Assembly (NCBI RefSeq): GCF_013204855.1
Contig: NZ_JABMKZ010000027.1
Span: forward strand, 1-64,000
DNA: 64,000 bases
Source of the DNA: Paenibacillus alba
GTDB lineage: Bacteria; Bacillota; Bacilli; Paenibacillales; NBRC-103111
Direction of reading: 5' to 3'
Shown here: positions 37,764 to 46,092 of the stretch, piece by piece
How the letters are laid out: each line of letters starts with the position of its first letter
Numbering within the stretch: position 1 is the stretch's first letter
Made by a program: the position numbers and the translations under genes
The notes under the pieces: generated by a model
The model's database searches: none
What the model was told of the DNA's origin: nothing
What the model saw: the letters and a program-made list of their open reading frames with translations, nothing else

Positions 37764-37898
37764 AACGGAAATTGCGTTTATATCGTTATAGCGAGTGAAC
37801 CCAAAAATTTCGACAATGCCGATGGACATTGGTCGGAGCCAGTTATCAGACTGATGGCATCCCGTCTAGTGGTGGAAGGAAAACGGATCAAGGGTTAA
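37764..37898 (+). pseudogene. SLH-domain scrap
   Basis: The frame from after TGA 37761-37763 to TAA 37896-37898 reads YIVIASEPKNF then DNADGHWSEPVIRLMASRL, a clear S-layer-homology repeat junction. It lacks a start and both neighbours of the repeat. It is a second relic of this family, about 10 kb from the first at 27633-28447. Confidence 0.65.
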
Positions 37899-38099
37899 AA
37901 CAAGCAGCGTTTTATGACGATATCCTTTGAACTGTCTGACGTCGACATCGTCGAACGATTGAGGTACGACATGTATATTGAAGCTGATGAAGTGAAAAAT
38001 GGATCAAGTAGACCTATTTGAGCGTATTTAGAATACTCAACTTCCTTGCGACTAACCCTCGAAAAGGTTTTCTTTTGGTCCGCCACTGTGTCGCTAACG

Positions 38100-38640
38100 A
38101 CACAAATAACCGCTCAGAGAGTATGAGCGGCGGTAAATTCAATCGACCCTACCCCATTGCCTAGTGAATTACTATTTCACATTCCAACGAGCTTAACCTG
38201 CGAAAGCCCCGTATGAATGTAAGGGCATAGATCCGTCGAGCCATGGGATGGTGAACACCAAGGAGAAAGTGGAGTATGTGTGCAGGATAAAAATGAATGG
38301 AGAAAAGTTCCAAAGCGCTTCTTCTGTTCCCGCATAGTGAGATAAACCATTAAAACCGAGGGACGGGCAAATTAGCGTGGTGCCATCTTGCTGGGTTTGG
38401 CTACGGTTGAGAAATTGGATAGTAATGATTAGTTATAAGCATTAATTCCTGCCGATAGATTAGAGCAATATGTTACAGTATTTAAATAGTGAACTCAGTT
38501 CATGTTAAATGATAGCATATGTGAACGTGAGTGGAAGCCAACACTAACCTGAGCGAAGACCGTCGGGTCAAGGTGCTGGAAAGTGGGAAGTGATTTCTCC
38601 CGACTCCACTGACTGAGAGTCCCACTCAAAATTAACTTCT
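38100..38640 (+). ncRNA. Possible group II intron RNA relic
   Basis: The stretch has no reading frame but contains structured, GC-balanced RNA-like segments: CTGCGAAAGCCCCGTATGAA, GGCATAGATCCGTCGAGCC, and later GTGAGTGGAAGCCAACACTA plus CTGAGCGAAGACCGTCGGGT. These recall group II intron domain I. There is no intron-encoded reverse transcriptase here and I could not place domain V. The 16-bp motif shared with 17451-17466 lies inside. The rest of 37899-38705 shows no gene. Confidence 0.35.
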
Positions 38641-38705
38641 TTTTATTATATCACGACCTCTGCGGAAGGTAGTTAGTAAGCACTGGTTGACAAGAGGAGG
38701 CGTGC

Positions 38706-39797
38706 ATGATCAGGAAACAAAAAATAGTAGTGATTGGTGCAGGGATTGTTGGTGCATCAATGGCATATAACTTATCAAAGCGGAATCAGGATGTTACTGT
38801 GATCGAATGCAATTTAACAGCAGCATGTGAAGTTACTGAAAAATCTTTCGCTTGGATTCATCCTTCAGGTCGAGTTTCAAAAAAATTTCGACATCTATAC
38901 GATGCAACATTAGCCGAATATCATGCATTAGAAAAAGATCTGCCTGATTTAAAGATAAATTGGAACGGAGCACTGACATGGGGAGTTCCTGCAAATGTGG
39001 AGAAATCTCATATACAAAAACTGAATCGGAAACAAATCATAGAATTAGAACCTAATTTAAAGGAATATCCAGAAGAGGCTAGCTTTGCTTATGGAGAAGG
39101 CGCAGTAGATCCTGCATTAACAACAAAGCTTTTGTTAAAAAAAGCAGAAGAACATGGAGCGAATATACTTTACGATACAAAAGTTACGCAAATCAAAAAA
39201 GAGAGTTCTAAGGTTGTTGGTGTTTACACCTCAATTGGTTTTATAGAATCAGATATTATTGTATTAGCTACTGGTGCAGATTTACCTGAGCTCTGTAAAC
39301 CATTAGGCTTCGATGTTCCTGTTGCTCCTTCGCCTTCCATCATAATTCGTATGAAATCAAAAGAAAAGTTAATTCATACTTTAATTTCTAATTCAAAATT
39401 TGAAGCAAGACAACTAACAAATGATATTATTATAGCTGCGGAAGATTATATAGATGAGTCTGAAGAAAACGGGCCAGAAACAATCGGAAAAAGAGCTTTT
39501 GATACCCTCCGCCACCATTTAAATGGAGGTGAGAATTTGGAGTTGGAAAGTATCAAGGTAGGATTGAGACCTATGCCAGAAGACGGTTACCCTATTGTTG
39601 GATTTCATGAACAGATAGGAGGTCTATATCTTTCAGTTATGCATTCAGCCATTACGCTAGCTCCTATTGTTAGCCGCTTGGCTGCAAATGAGATTATAGA
39701 CGACGTGAAGATGAATGAATTGGAATGTTGCCGATTATCTAGATTCGTCGTCGAAGACATGACTTCTGTACCCCTGAAAAGCGACCTTGATAAATGA
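38706..39797 (+). CDS. FAD-dependent amine or amino-acid oxidase (DAO family)
   Basis: The 363-residue protein has an N-terminal FAD-binding GAGIVGASMA motif (residues 11-20) and the DAO ending with GLRPMPEDGYPIVG. Such enzymes oxidise glycine, D-amino acids or N-methylated amines. GAGGAGG precedes ATG 38706. Base composition is clearly more AT-rich than its neighbours (many AAA, TTA and ATA codons), and it lies in an accessory strip between relics, so recent acquisition is likely. Confidence 0.85.
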   Translation: MIRKQKIVVIGAGIVGASMAYNLSKRNQDVTVIECNLTAACEVTEKSFAWIHPSGRVSKKFRHLYDATLAEYHALEKDLPDLKINWNGALTWGVPANVEKSHIQKLNRKQIIELEPNLKEYPEEASFAYGEGAVDPALTTKLLLKKAEEHGANILYDTKVTQIKKESSKVVGVYTSIGFIESDIIVLATGADLPELCKPLGFDVPVAPSPSIIIRMKSKEKLIHTLISNSKFEARQLTNDIIIAAEDYIDESEENGPETIGKRAFDTLRHHLNGGENLELESIKVGLRPMPEDGYPIVGFHEQIGGLYLSVMHSAITLAPIVSRLAANEIIDDVKMNELECCRLSRFVVEDMTSVPLKSDLDK

Positions 39798-39887
39798 ACT
39801 CTATTATTGTTTTTTTGTGGATTCGACAGCACATGCGGAAGCGGTTGCCGAGTTGTGGCGTAGAAAGAACGTTTCATATTTTGAAAA

Positions 39888-39925
39888 CATCGCCTGAAAA
39901 ACGAAAAAGGGCGGTGGTTTTTTTC
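39888..39925 (+). terminator. Terminator after the FAD oxidoreductase gene
   Basis: CATCGCC pairs with GGCGGTG (one G-U) and is followed by a run of T. Confidence 0.65.
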
Positions 39926-39962
39926 TTTGAATTTAGTCGGAAATATAATGTTTGTAAGAAGT

Positions 39963-40039
39963 ACTTCAAAACTTATTTGTAATTCAAGCTTTTTGCCCGA
40001 AAACACCAATTCAAAACTTTATTTGTATGTCACCCAACA
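39963..40039 (-). repeat. Tn7-like transposon end relic C
   Basis: Two inverted units, ACTTCAAAACTTATTTGT (39963-39980) and AATTCAAAACTTTATTTGT (40008-40026), lead to CACCCAACA at 40031-40039, the complement of the TGTTGGGTG terminus. No matching opposite end with genes is seen nearby. It stops about 20 bp before the end of the YitT-like gene. Confidence 0.6.
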
Positions 40040-40059
40040 GAAGAAAAAAAGCAGAATTT

Positions 40060-40899
40060 TTAGGAATTTTGAATGTCGACAAAACCTTTACCGAACACAT
40101 CCTGCACATTATGGACCGTCATGAAAGCTTCTTGATCCGCGGATTTTACGATGTTCTTCAGCAGGGCAACCTCCTGTTTCTTGACTATAATATAGAGAAT
40201 ATTCATGGAAGTCTTCGTATAATAACCATGGCCGCTTAAGACCGTAACACCTCGATCCATAAGAGTGTTTACTTGTTGAGCTATTTGGTCTTGTTTTTTG
40301 GAAATAATCGTTATAGATTTCGTTGGGTTCAATCCCTCTATCACGAACTCCATCACTTTGGTAGCTACGAAAAGCATAATAATGGTGAACATCAGTCTTT
40401 CGGGGCCAATGATAAAGTAAGAGGACGCTGCTACAAGAACATCGCACAACAACAACGCAAAACTGATATTCCAGTCCCAGAACTTGTTCATCAACTTGGC
40501 TATAATAACAGTGCCAGCAGTCGTACCTCCTACCCTAACAATAAGTCCGATGCCAAATCCAATCATAGCCCCTCCGAAAATGGAACTCACAATTAAATCG
40601 TTTGAAGCAATATGCCAACCTTGGGTCAGATGAAGAAACAACGAATGGAGAGAAACGGCAACGATTGTATATATTACAGTCTTTCTTGTTAACAAACGGC
40701 ATCCAATTGCCAACAGTAACAGATTAATAATCAAACTTGTCCAACCTGGAGACCATTCCATCAAATAATATAAAATGATAGTAATGCCAACCACCCCTCC
40801 CTCGCCCAACTCGTGAGGGATGACAAACACATTAATGCCCAACGCAAAAGCTAGTGCACCAACTGCTATAAATAACAAATCTATGAATGTTCTTTTCAC
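40060..40899 (-). CDS. YitT-family membrane protein (DUF161 plus DUF2179)
   Basis: The 279-residue protein has five to six membrane helices in its first 200 residues (for example IAVGALAFALGINVFVIPHE) and a C-terminal soluble DUF2179-type domain (about 205-275). YitT proteins are common in Bacillota and of unknown function. Start is GTG 40899 after GAAGG. Its 3' end lies beside transposon-end relic C, but the domain looks complete. Confidence 0.88.
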   Translation of the reverse strand: MKRTFIDLLFIAVGALAFALGINVFVIPHELGEGGVVGITIILYYLMEWSPGWTSLIINLLLLAIGCRLLTRKTVIYTIVAVSLHSLFLHLTQGWHIASNDLIVSSIFGGAMIGFGIGLIVRVGGTTAGTVIIAKLMNKFWDWNISFALLLCDVLVAASSYFIIGPERLMFTIIMLFVATKVMEFVIEGLNPTKSITIISKKQDQIAQQVNTLMDRGVTVLSGHGYYTKTSMNILYIIVKKQEVALLKNIVKSADQEAFMTVHNVQDVFGKGFVDIQNS

Positions 40900-41106
40900 T
40901 TCTATAGCCTTCTTTCTCGCTATGGTACTAAGCCATGACGCAAGCCTATCGTGTCATTTCATGCTATTGTTACATTTAAACACGGCCTTCATAACTTCTC
41001 AAGGAGTTATACTACCATGCTACCATGCTAACAATTTAACAGATTAAAGAGAGACTTCATTGAAGGTAGCTTTAGACGTACACAATCTCAAAAAGTTCGA
41101 TAATTA

Positions 41107-41169
41107 GAAAATATAGTTTTAGACTGAAAAATAAACTTGTAGAATAGCATAATAGAGTATTAGACTGAC
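41107..41169 (+). repeat. TAGAC-type transposon-end-like repeats
   Basis: Three units of about 20 bp (41107-41126, 41127-41146, 41147-41169) share the AAATAAAGTNNTAGACT pattern of 17229-17440, with more decay. The rest of the 40900-41224 gap shows no gene. Confidence 0.5.
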
Positions 41170-41224
41170 TCTCTTCTCGGGAAATTCATTCAACTAGAGC
41201 TTTAAGAACTATTACATTAATGCA

Positions 41225-41267
41225 AAAGAACCCCGAAATTATGGTTTTCATAATTTCGGGGTTCTTT
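41225..41267. terminator. Strong bidirectional terminator after the DMT transporter gene
   Basis: AAAGAACCCCGAAATTATG pairs perfectly with its complement around a five-base loop. It ends the long minus-strand operon of the nucleobase-type island. Confidence 0.92.
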
Positions 41268-41320
41268 GTATTAGGAGGAGCTATAGATATATCGAGACTT
41301 TTCATCCAGTAGTGTCGGGC

Positions 41321-42208
41321 TCACTGGGGAAGCACCCTCTGTGACTTTCCTTTGGAAAGAGTTAAGGATGCCAGGGTAACGCCGCCAACGATGAATAAGG
41401 AACCAATCATTTGCTGCGAGGTAACGAGCTGGCCGAGTATTACATAGCCAACTATCATCGCGACAAACGGTTCTAGGTTCGAGAACATCGCTGCCTTCGC
41501 CGCGCCAACCTTTTGCAGTTGGCTGTTCCAAATGAGCGTAACTATTCCGTGCATTAGAATAGCGGTAATAATTAGCAAAGCCCATGCCCAAGCTTCATGA
41601 CTGATGTTCCAGCCTGTCCCACCCGCCAGTACGACCGGCACCATCGTGCCGAACCCGACCAAGGTCGAATAAAGCGTGGTAATAATGGGGGGCAGCCTGC
41701 GAGCCAGCAGACGCACTAATACAATGGAGATGGCAAATGTAATCATCGTGATAAAAATCCAAAGGTGGCCTATATGAAATGCCAGTTTCCCGCCATTATT
41801 AACGACGAGAAATACACCCGAGATTGCCACAAGCGAGCCAGCTAGCATCGTTACCGTTAAAGCTTCTTTTAAAAATAAGGCTGCTAAAAGGGCAGTCGTA
41901 ATAGGAGTTAGCGCTAGAATAAGCGCTGAGGTGGTCGGGTCGGCCGTTTGTAAGCCTTGATAAAAGGACCACTGGTTTATAAAAACGCCAATCAGGCCAA
42001 GTAAGATAAGCAGCTTCCACGCTTGTTTGCCAACGGCAACGAAGCGGTGTCGAACCCGTGTATAACCCAGTAAAAACAAGGAGATGAACAATAAGCGAGC
42101 CATGGCTAGAAACAAGGGGGAGAACTGTTTGGCAAGCATGTTGCCAAAGACAAAGTTGCTCCCCCAAACGGTAACGCAAAAAATTAATAATAAGTAGGAA
42201 CGAAGCAT
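41321..42208 (-). CDS. EamA/DMT-family transporter
   Basis: The 295-residue protein has ten predicted helices in two EamA repeats (TVWGSNFVFGNML at the start; PFVAMIVGYVILGQ near the end). DMT proteins commonly export metabolites such as nucleosides, purine bases or amino acids. It is the last gene of the minus-strand unit, 15 nt after the solute symporter. Export of a deamination product would fit the island but is an inference. Confidence 0.85.
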   Translation of the reverse strand: MLRSYLLLIFCVTVWGSNFVFGNMLAKQFSPLFLAMARLLFISLFLLGYTRVRHRFVAVGKQAWKLLILLGLIGVFINQWSFYQGLQTADPTTSALILALTPITTALLAALFLKEALTVTMLAGSLVAISGVFLVVNNGGKLAFHIGHLWIFITMITFAISIVLVRLLARRLPPIITTLYSTLVGFGTMVPVVLAGGTGWNISHEAWAWALLIITAILMHGIVTLIWNSQLQKVGAAKAAMFSNLEPFVAMIVGYVILGQLVTSQQMIGSLFIVGGVTLASLTLSKGKSQRVLPQ

Positions 42209-42223
42209 AGAAATGGAGTCCTC

Positions 42224-43537
42224 TCAATGATTTCCCAGTTGTTTCTTAATAAACTTACTGCCCCAATGCACAATGACAAGTAGGCTTGACACCATCATAC
42301 TAACCCAGACGGCGTCTAAGTTCCCTAACTTGTATCGGCTTGTATATCCCGCGATTAGTCCTATCAGTGCGCAGAGAGGAATGAAATTGTCCACTTTTCC
42401 TTTGCTAAAAACGATGAACAAGAGAGGGACAATGAGTGCCGCGTAAATAATGCCAAAGAAAAAGAGCAGCTCCAGAAGTGTAGGTGTGAAAAAAAAGGTA
42501 AGTGCAATCGACAGAACGCCGATTGCAATCGCAAGCATGTATCCCATACGCATCTTCTGTCTTTCATTGGCGTCAGGTTTCAAGAGGGGATACACGTTGC
42601 CCGCGATGAGACTGATCATGGAATGCAGCCCTGCGCCGAAGGCTGAGGTTACGGCACCGAATGAACAGAGGACGAACAACACCAGTAAGAAAATCGTGTC
42701 AATCTTGCGGATAAGATCAAATAAGAGTGAATAAATGTTATTAAAACTGCCTGTAAATATAACGACCATAATTAACGAAGAAAAAGCTAGTGGAACGGTT
42801 GCCCAGATGAGCCCGGATAGCAGGAAGGTGGGCACGATTTTTTTGCCTTCGAGCATGTATAGACGTTGCCACGTTGCTTGGTCGACGAAAATTTGCCCGA
42901 AGCCAATGAATAGGCCTGTACACATAAAAAACAATCCTTCGTGATTGTTTAGCACGAGTAAATAAGGATGATAGAGGCGGATTCCTTGATAAACGTTCTC
43001 AACCCCTTTTGCAATGAAAAAATAAAGGGGGATGAGGATGGCTGCGGCAAACATACATATGACTTGAACGAAGGCCAAACGCTGAATCAGGACAATTCCG
43101 CCAAAGCCGACATAGACGACGCAAAACAAGAAGAAACAAAGCATTCCAATTGAAATTGGGATGCCGAACAAAATATTGACAAGCACGCCTGCGGCCATTC
43201 CCTGCGTAAATAAGCCCTCTATACTGGTGATAAGCAGGATAGCAATCATCATCCAATAACCGACCCGGTGAAGCTTAAATTGAAAAAAATCCCCAATGGT
43301 CAAGCCGTCGCCGAACTCTTTACGCACCCTTTTCCCAAGCCAGCCAAAAGCCATCAGCGCGATGGCTCCCATCAACGCATAGCCAATTCCGCCAAAGATG
43401 CCATATTTGACCAACGCTTCGGGGGAGGCGAAGATGGTAATGCCTGTTACCCATCGGGCTAAGATTGATATTACTCCCAGGCCTATGCCAATCTTGGCTG
43501 CTCCCTGCGCATATTCACGAAATGATTGGTAAAGCAA
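42224..43537 (-). CDS. Sodium:solute symporter (SSS) family protein
   Basis: The 437-residue protein has about 12 helices and SSS-like features (GIGLGVISILARWVTGI in helix 1; GFGQIFVDQATWQRLYMLEG and SFGAVTSAFGAGLHSMISLI later). It would import a solute with sodium. Start is TTG 43537, with AAGGAG lying inside the end of the regulator gene. Its place directly behind a kinase-regulator pair whose kinase lacks a sensor domain suggests transport-coupled sensing. Confidence 0.82.
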   Translation of the reverse strand: MLYQSFREYAQGAAKIGIGLGVISILARWVTGITIFASPEALVKYGIFGGIGYALMGAIALMAFGWLGKRVRKEFGDGLTIGDFFQFKLHRVGYWMMIAILLITSIEGLFTQGMAAGVLVNILFGIPISIGMLCFFLFCVVYVGFGGIVLIQRLAFVQVICMFAAAILIPLYFFIAKGVENVYQGIRLYHPYLLVLNNHEGLFFMCTGLFIGFGQIFVDQATWQRLYMLEGKKIVPTFLLSGLIWATVPLAFSSLIMVVIFTGSFNNIYSLLFDLIRKIDTIFLLVLFVLCSFGAVTSAFGAGLHSMISLIAGNVYPLLKPDANERQKMRMGYMLAIAIGVLSIALTFFFTPTLLELLFFFGIIYAALIVPLLFIVFSKGKVDNFIPLCALIGLIAGYTSRYKLGNLDAVWVSMMVSSLLVIVHWGSKFIKKQLGNH

Positions 43538-43540
43538 GGT

Positions 43541-44239
43541 TTATTTCTCCTTATCGCGATATTCTTTAGGTGTTTGGCTTGTGCTTTTGCGGAAAATGGT
43601 GCAAAAGTAATGCTGGCTATTAAAGCCGCTTTTTTCTGATACGGTAGAAATACTCCAATCGGGATGAGAAAGGAGATACTTTTTGGAAATCTGAATGCGG
43701 TACTGCATCAAGTATTCGGAGAATGACACACCAACTTCGTCATGAAAGCGGCGGCTTAAATAGGTTGGATTAATGTGCACCTCAGCGGCAAGGTCGGCAA
43801 GCGCGAGCTTTTCTGCATATTTTTCATGGATGATGGTCAGCGCGTCATGAATAACATGGGAGTACTTGGACTGCGGCATCTTGTTGCGGTATTTGCTCAG
43901 AATATCATTCAGTTCGCTTTGGATGACCGGCTTCGTCATGTAATCGACCACACCAAGACGGATGGACTGTTTGGCATAATGGAAGTTTTGGTAGGCGGTG
44001 ACGATTATGATCTCAATATCTTGATTATGTTGACGCAGCTCTTCGCCAAGTTCCAGTCCTGATTTGCCTGGTAAATTGATATCAAGAAAGGCAAGATGAA
44101 TCTTTACCTTTTGGCTAATGGCGGTAGCTTGGCAGCTATCGGATGCTTTGTACAAGGTCCAAAAAGGAAAAAGCGGGTGTATCAGATATTCAAGCTGTTC
44201 CAGCTCAAGAGGCTCGTCATCCACGAGTAATACATTCAT
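43541..44239 (-). CDS. AraC-type response regulator of the nucleobase-type island
   Basis: The 232-residue protein is short for its class: receiver domain (Asp53 in FLDINLPGKS, lysine in YMTKPV) joined almost directly to an AraC HTH pair (LALADLAAEVHINPTYLSRR; ISTVSEKSGFNSQHYFCTIF). It is encoded 11 nt after the minimal kinase. It is the best candidate to bind the paired GTAAAGA sites in three promoters of the island (49079-49140, 53547-53609, 55230-55292). Confidence 0.9.
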   Translation of the reverse strand: MNVLLVDDEPLELEQLEYLIHPLFPFWTLYKASDSCQATAISQKVKIHLAFLDINLPGKSGLELGEELRQHNQDIEIIIVTAYQNFHYAKQSIRLGVVDYMTKPVIQSELNDILSKYRNKMPQSKYSHVIHDALTIIHEKYAEKLALADLAAEVHINPTYLSRRFHDEVGVSFSEYLMQYRIQISKKYLLSHPDWSISTVSEKSGFNSQHYFCTIFRKSTSQTPKEYRDKEK

Positions 44240-44250
44240 TAGGTCACCTC

Positions 44251-45006
44251 TTATAAGTTAGGTTCTATGATGAAAGGCCATTTGATTTGCACTTTCGTAC
44301 CTGTCTCCGGGATTGATTGAATCTGTAAGCTAGCTCGATCGGCAAAGTAAAGATGCAGACGGCGTCTAATGTTGTCCAAGCCATGTCCGCTCTTCGCTTC
44401 CATGGCAGATTCCTCTTGCTCCATCGTGCCATTATCGAAGACAAGAAGGATTGCCGTCTCCTGCTCAAGGGAAAAACGGATATCAAGATTCACGGCTCCA
44501 ACTTTCCGTTCCAACCCGTGTTTAAACGCATTCTCAACAATGGTCTGCAAAACAAAAGGCGGGATATAGGCTTCCTGGAGTTCTTCATCGCACGTTAGTG
44601 TAACTGTAAGGCGAGTACCGAAACGCAGCTTTTGAATCTCGATGTAGTACTCTGTGTAACGAATTTCCTCACGAAGAGGAATCACGGGTTCGGTGGTTTT
44701 GTACTTAAACTTAAGGAATTGGGAGAAGACCTCAAGGGCTCTGACCAATTCTTCCGTACGTTCCAAGCGCGCCAAGGTTAGAATCACGTTCAACGAATTG
44801 AATAAAAAATGGGGCTGAATTTGCTGATTCAATTGGTTGTAAAGCGATTGCTGCAGCTCTTTTTCCAACTCTATTTTCTTCGTTTTGTTTTCAAGGAGAT
44901 CAATGCGTTTCTCAAAGACAAACAAAAATAATAAAGTAATAGCCCCAATAATTGGAGCTAAAATAAACAGCAAAATGAGTAAGGTAAAACCCTCAAAGCT
45001 AAGCAT
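44251..45006 (-). CDS. Minimal LytS/YesM-like histidine kinase
   Basis: The 251-residue kinase has only one N-terminal membrane helix (about 8-31), then a coiled segment, the H box QQIQPHFLFNSLN (His66), the N box ENAFKHGLE and a G box (FDNGTMEQEE, then GHGLDNIRRRL). It lacks the large extracellular sensor found in the other kinases here, so the signal probably comes from a partner such as the SSS symporter or the ABC transporter. Start ATG 45006 follows AAGGGAT. Confidence 0.88.
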   Translation of the reverse strand: MLSFEGFTLLILLFILAPIIGAITLLFLFVFEKRIDLLENKTKKIELEKELQQSLYNQLNQQIQPHFLFNSLNVILTLARLERTEELVRALEVFSQFLKFKYKTTEPVIPLREEIRYTEYYIEIQKLRFGTRLTVTLTCDEELQEAYIPPFVLQTIVENAFKHGLERKVGAVNLDIRFSLEQETAILLVFDNGTMEQEESAMEAKSGHGLDNIRRRLHLYFADRASLQIQSIPETGTKVQIKWPFIIEPNL

Positions 45007-45084
45007 GAGATCCCTTCTGCATACGGTTTTAATAGTTGTTTTCTCTACCAGTTTAAATTATTCGTCATGATAAAGCGAATGAAG

Positions 45085-46092
45085 TCAATATTTACCTGAA
45101 GCAACCAAGTGGCAAGCTGCTTGATGTCCTTCACCGGTAAAGCGCAGCTCAGGCTCCTTTGATCTGCACGTTTCAACGACAAACGGGCAGCGCGTATGAA
45201 AGCGGCATCCCTGAGGCGGATTGATGGGAGAGGGAACATCGCCGGTCAACAGGATGCGCTCTTTCTTTTCCTTCTGATTGGGTACAGGAATGGCGGAAAG
45301 GAGAGCTTTGGTATAAGGGTGCTGCGGGTTATCGAAAAGCGATTTTTTGTCCGCAATTTCTACGATTTTACCTAGATACATAACCATCACCCGATCGGAG
45401 ATGTGGCGTACCACGCCCAGATCATGGGAGATAAATAAATAAGTCAGCTTATATTGATGCTGGAGCTTCTTCAGCAGGTTCAGCACTTGTGCTTGGATGG
45501 ACACATCCAGTGCCGAAACGGCTTCATCGCAGATGATAAGCTTCGGCTCCACAGCTAATGCGCGTGCGATGCCGATACGTTGGCGCTGACCGCCGCTGAA
45601 TTCATGCGGGTATCGGTCGATATGGTCGGACCGTAACCCGACATTGTCAAGCAGTTCTTGAATACGTTCTGTCCGCTTTTCCTTCGGAATGACATCTTGA
45701 ATGGTGAGTGCTTCGCCGAGAATTTGGCGGACGGTTTGCCTAGGATTCAGCGAGGCAAAAGGATCCTGGAAGATGACCTGCATGTCCTTGCGCAGCTTTC
45801 TGAGTTCACGCTTATTCAGGCCAAGTACATCCTTATCCTGATAGTGGATATCTCCTCCGGTCGGTTCATCCAGGCGCAATAGGGCTCGTCCTGTAGTCGA
45901 TTTGCCACAGCCTGATTCACCTACAATGCTAAGCGTTTCTCCCTCATAAATGTAAAAGCTGATATCGTCCACAGCTTTTACATGGTTCACGGTTCGCCCT
46001 AAGATGCCGCCTTTGATCGGAAAGTATTGTTTCAAATGGTTGATTTCAACTAAAACCTTCTTATCCTTACCACGCTCCACAGGTATTGTCAT
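45085..46092 (-). CDS. Oligopeptide/dipeptide ABC transporter ATP-binding protein (OppF/DppF type)
   Basis: The 335-residue ATPase has Walker A GESGCGKST, signature FSGGQRQR and Walker B LIICDEAVSALD (the usual proline is alanine), plus the Opp/Dpp C-terminal cysteine motif (CRFHTRCPF). It energises uptake with its OppD-like partner; their genes overlap by four bases. It is the fourth gene of the minus-strand ABC set, 78 nt upstream of the kinase gene. Confidence 0.93.
   Translation of the reverse strand: MTIPVERGKDKKVLVEINHLKQYFPIKGGILGRTVNHVKAVDDISFYIYEGETLSIVGESGCGKSTTGRALLRLDEPTGGDIHYQDKDVLGLNKRELRKLRKDMQVIFQDPFASLNPRQTVRQILGEALTIQDVIPKEKRTERIQELLDNVGLRSDHIDRYPHEFSGGQRQRIGIARALAVEPKLIICDEAVSALDVSIQAQVLNLLKKLQHQYKLTYLFISHDLGVVRHISDRVMVMYLGKIVEIADKKSLFDNPQHPYTKALLSAIPVPNQKEKKERILLTGDVPSPINPPQGCRFHTRCPFVVETCRSKEPELRFTGEGHQAACHLVASGKY

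Noticed and set aside
37895..38086. Minus-strand 63-residue frame
   Set aside because: No ribosome site or motif; it overlaps the relic gap and ends at the SLH scrap.
38516..38640. Glycine riboswitch before the FAD oxidase gene
   Set aside because: The gene family would fit, but I could not place the conserved aptamer bases.
42450..43153. Plus-strand frames opposite the SSS symporter gene
   Set aside because: They are antisense shadows of a membrane protein gene and have no ribosome sites.
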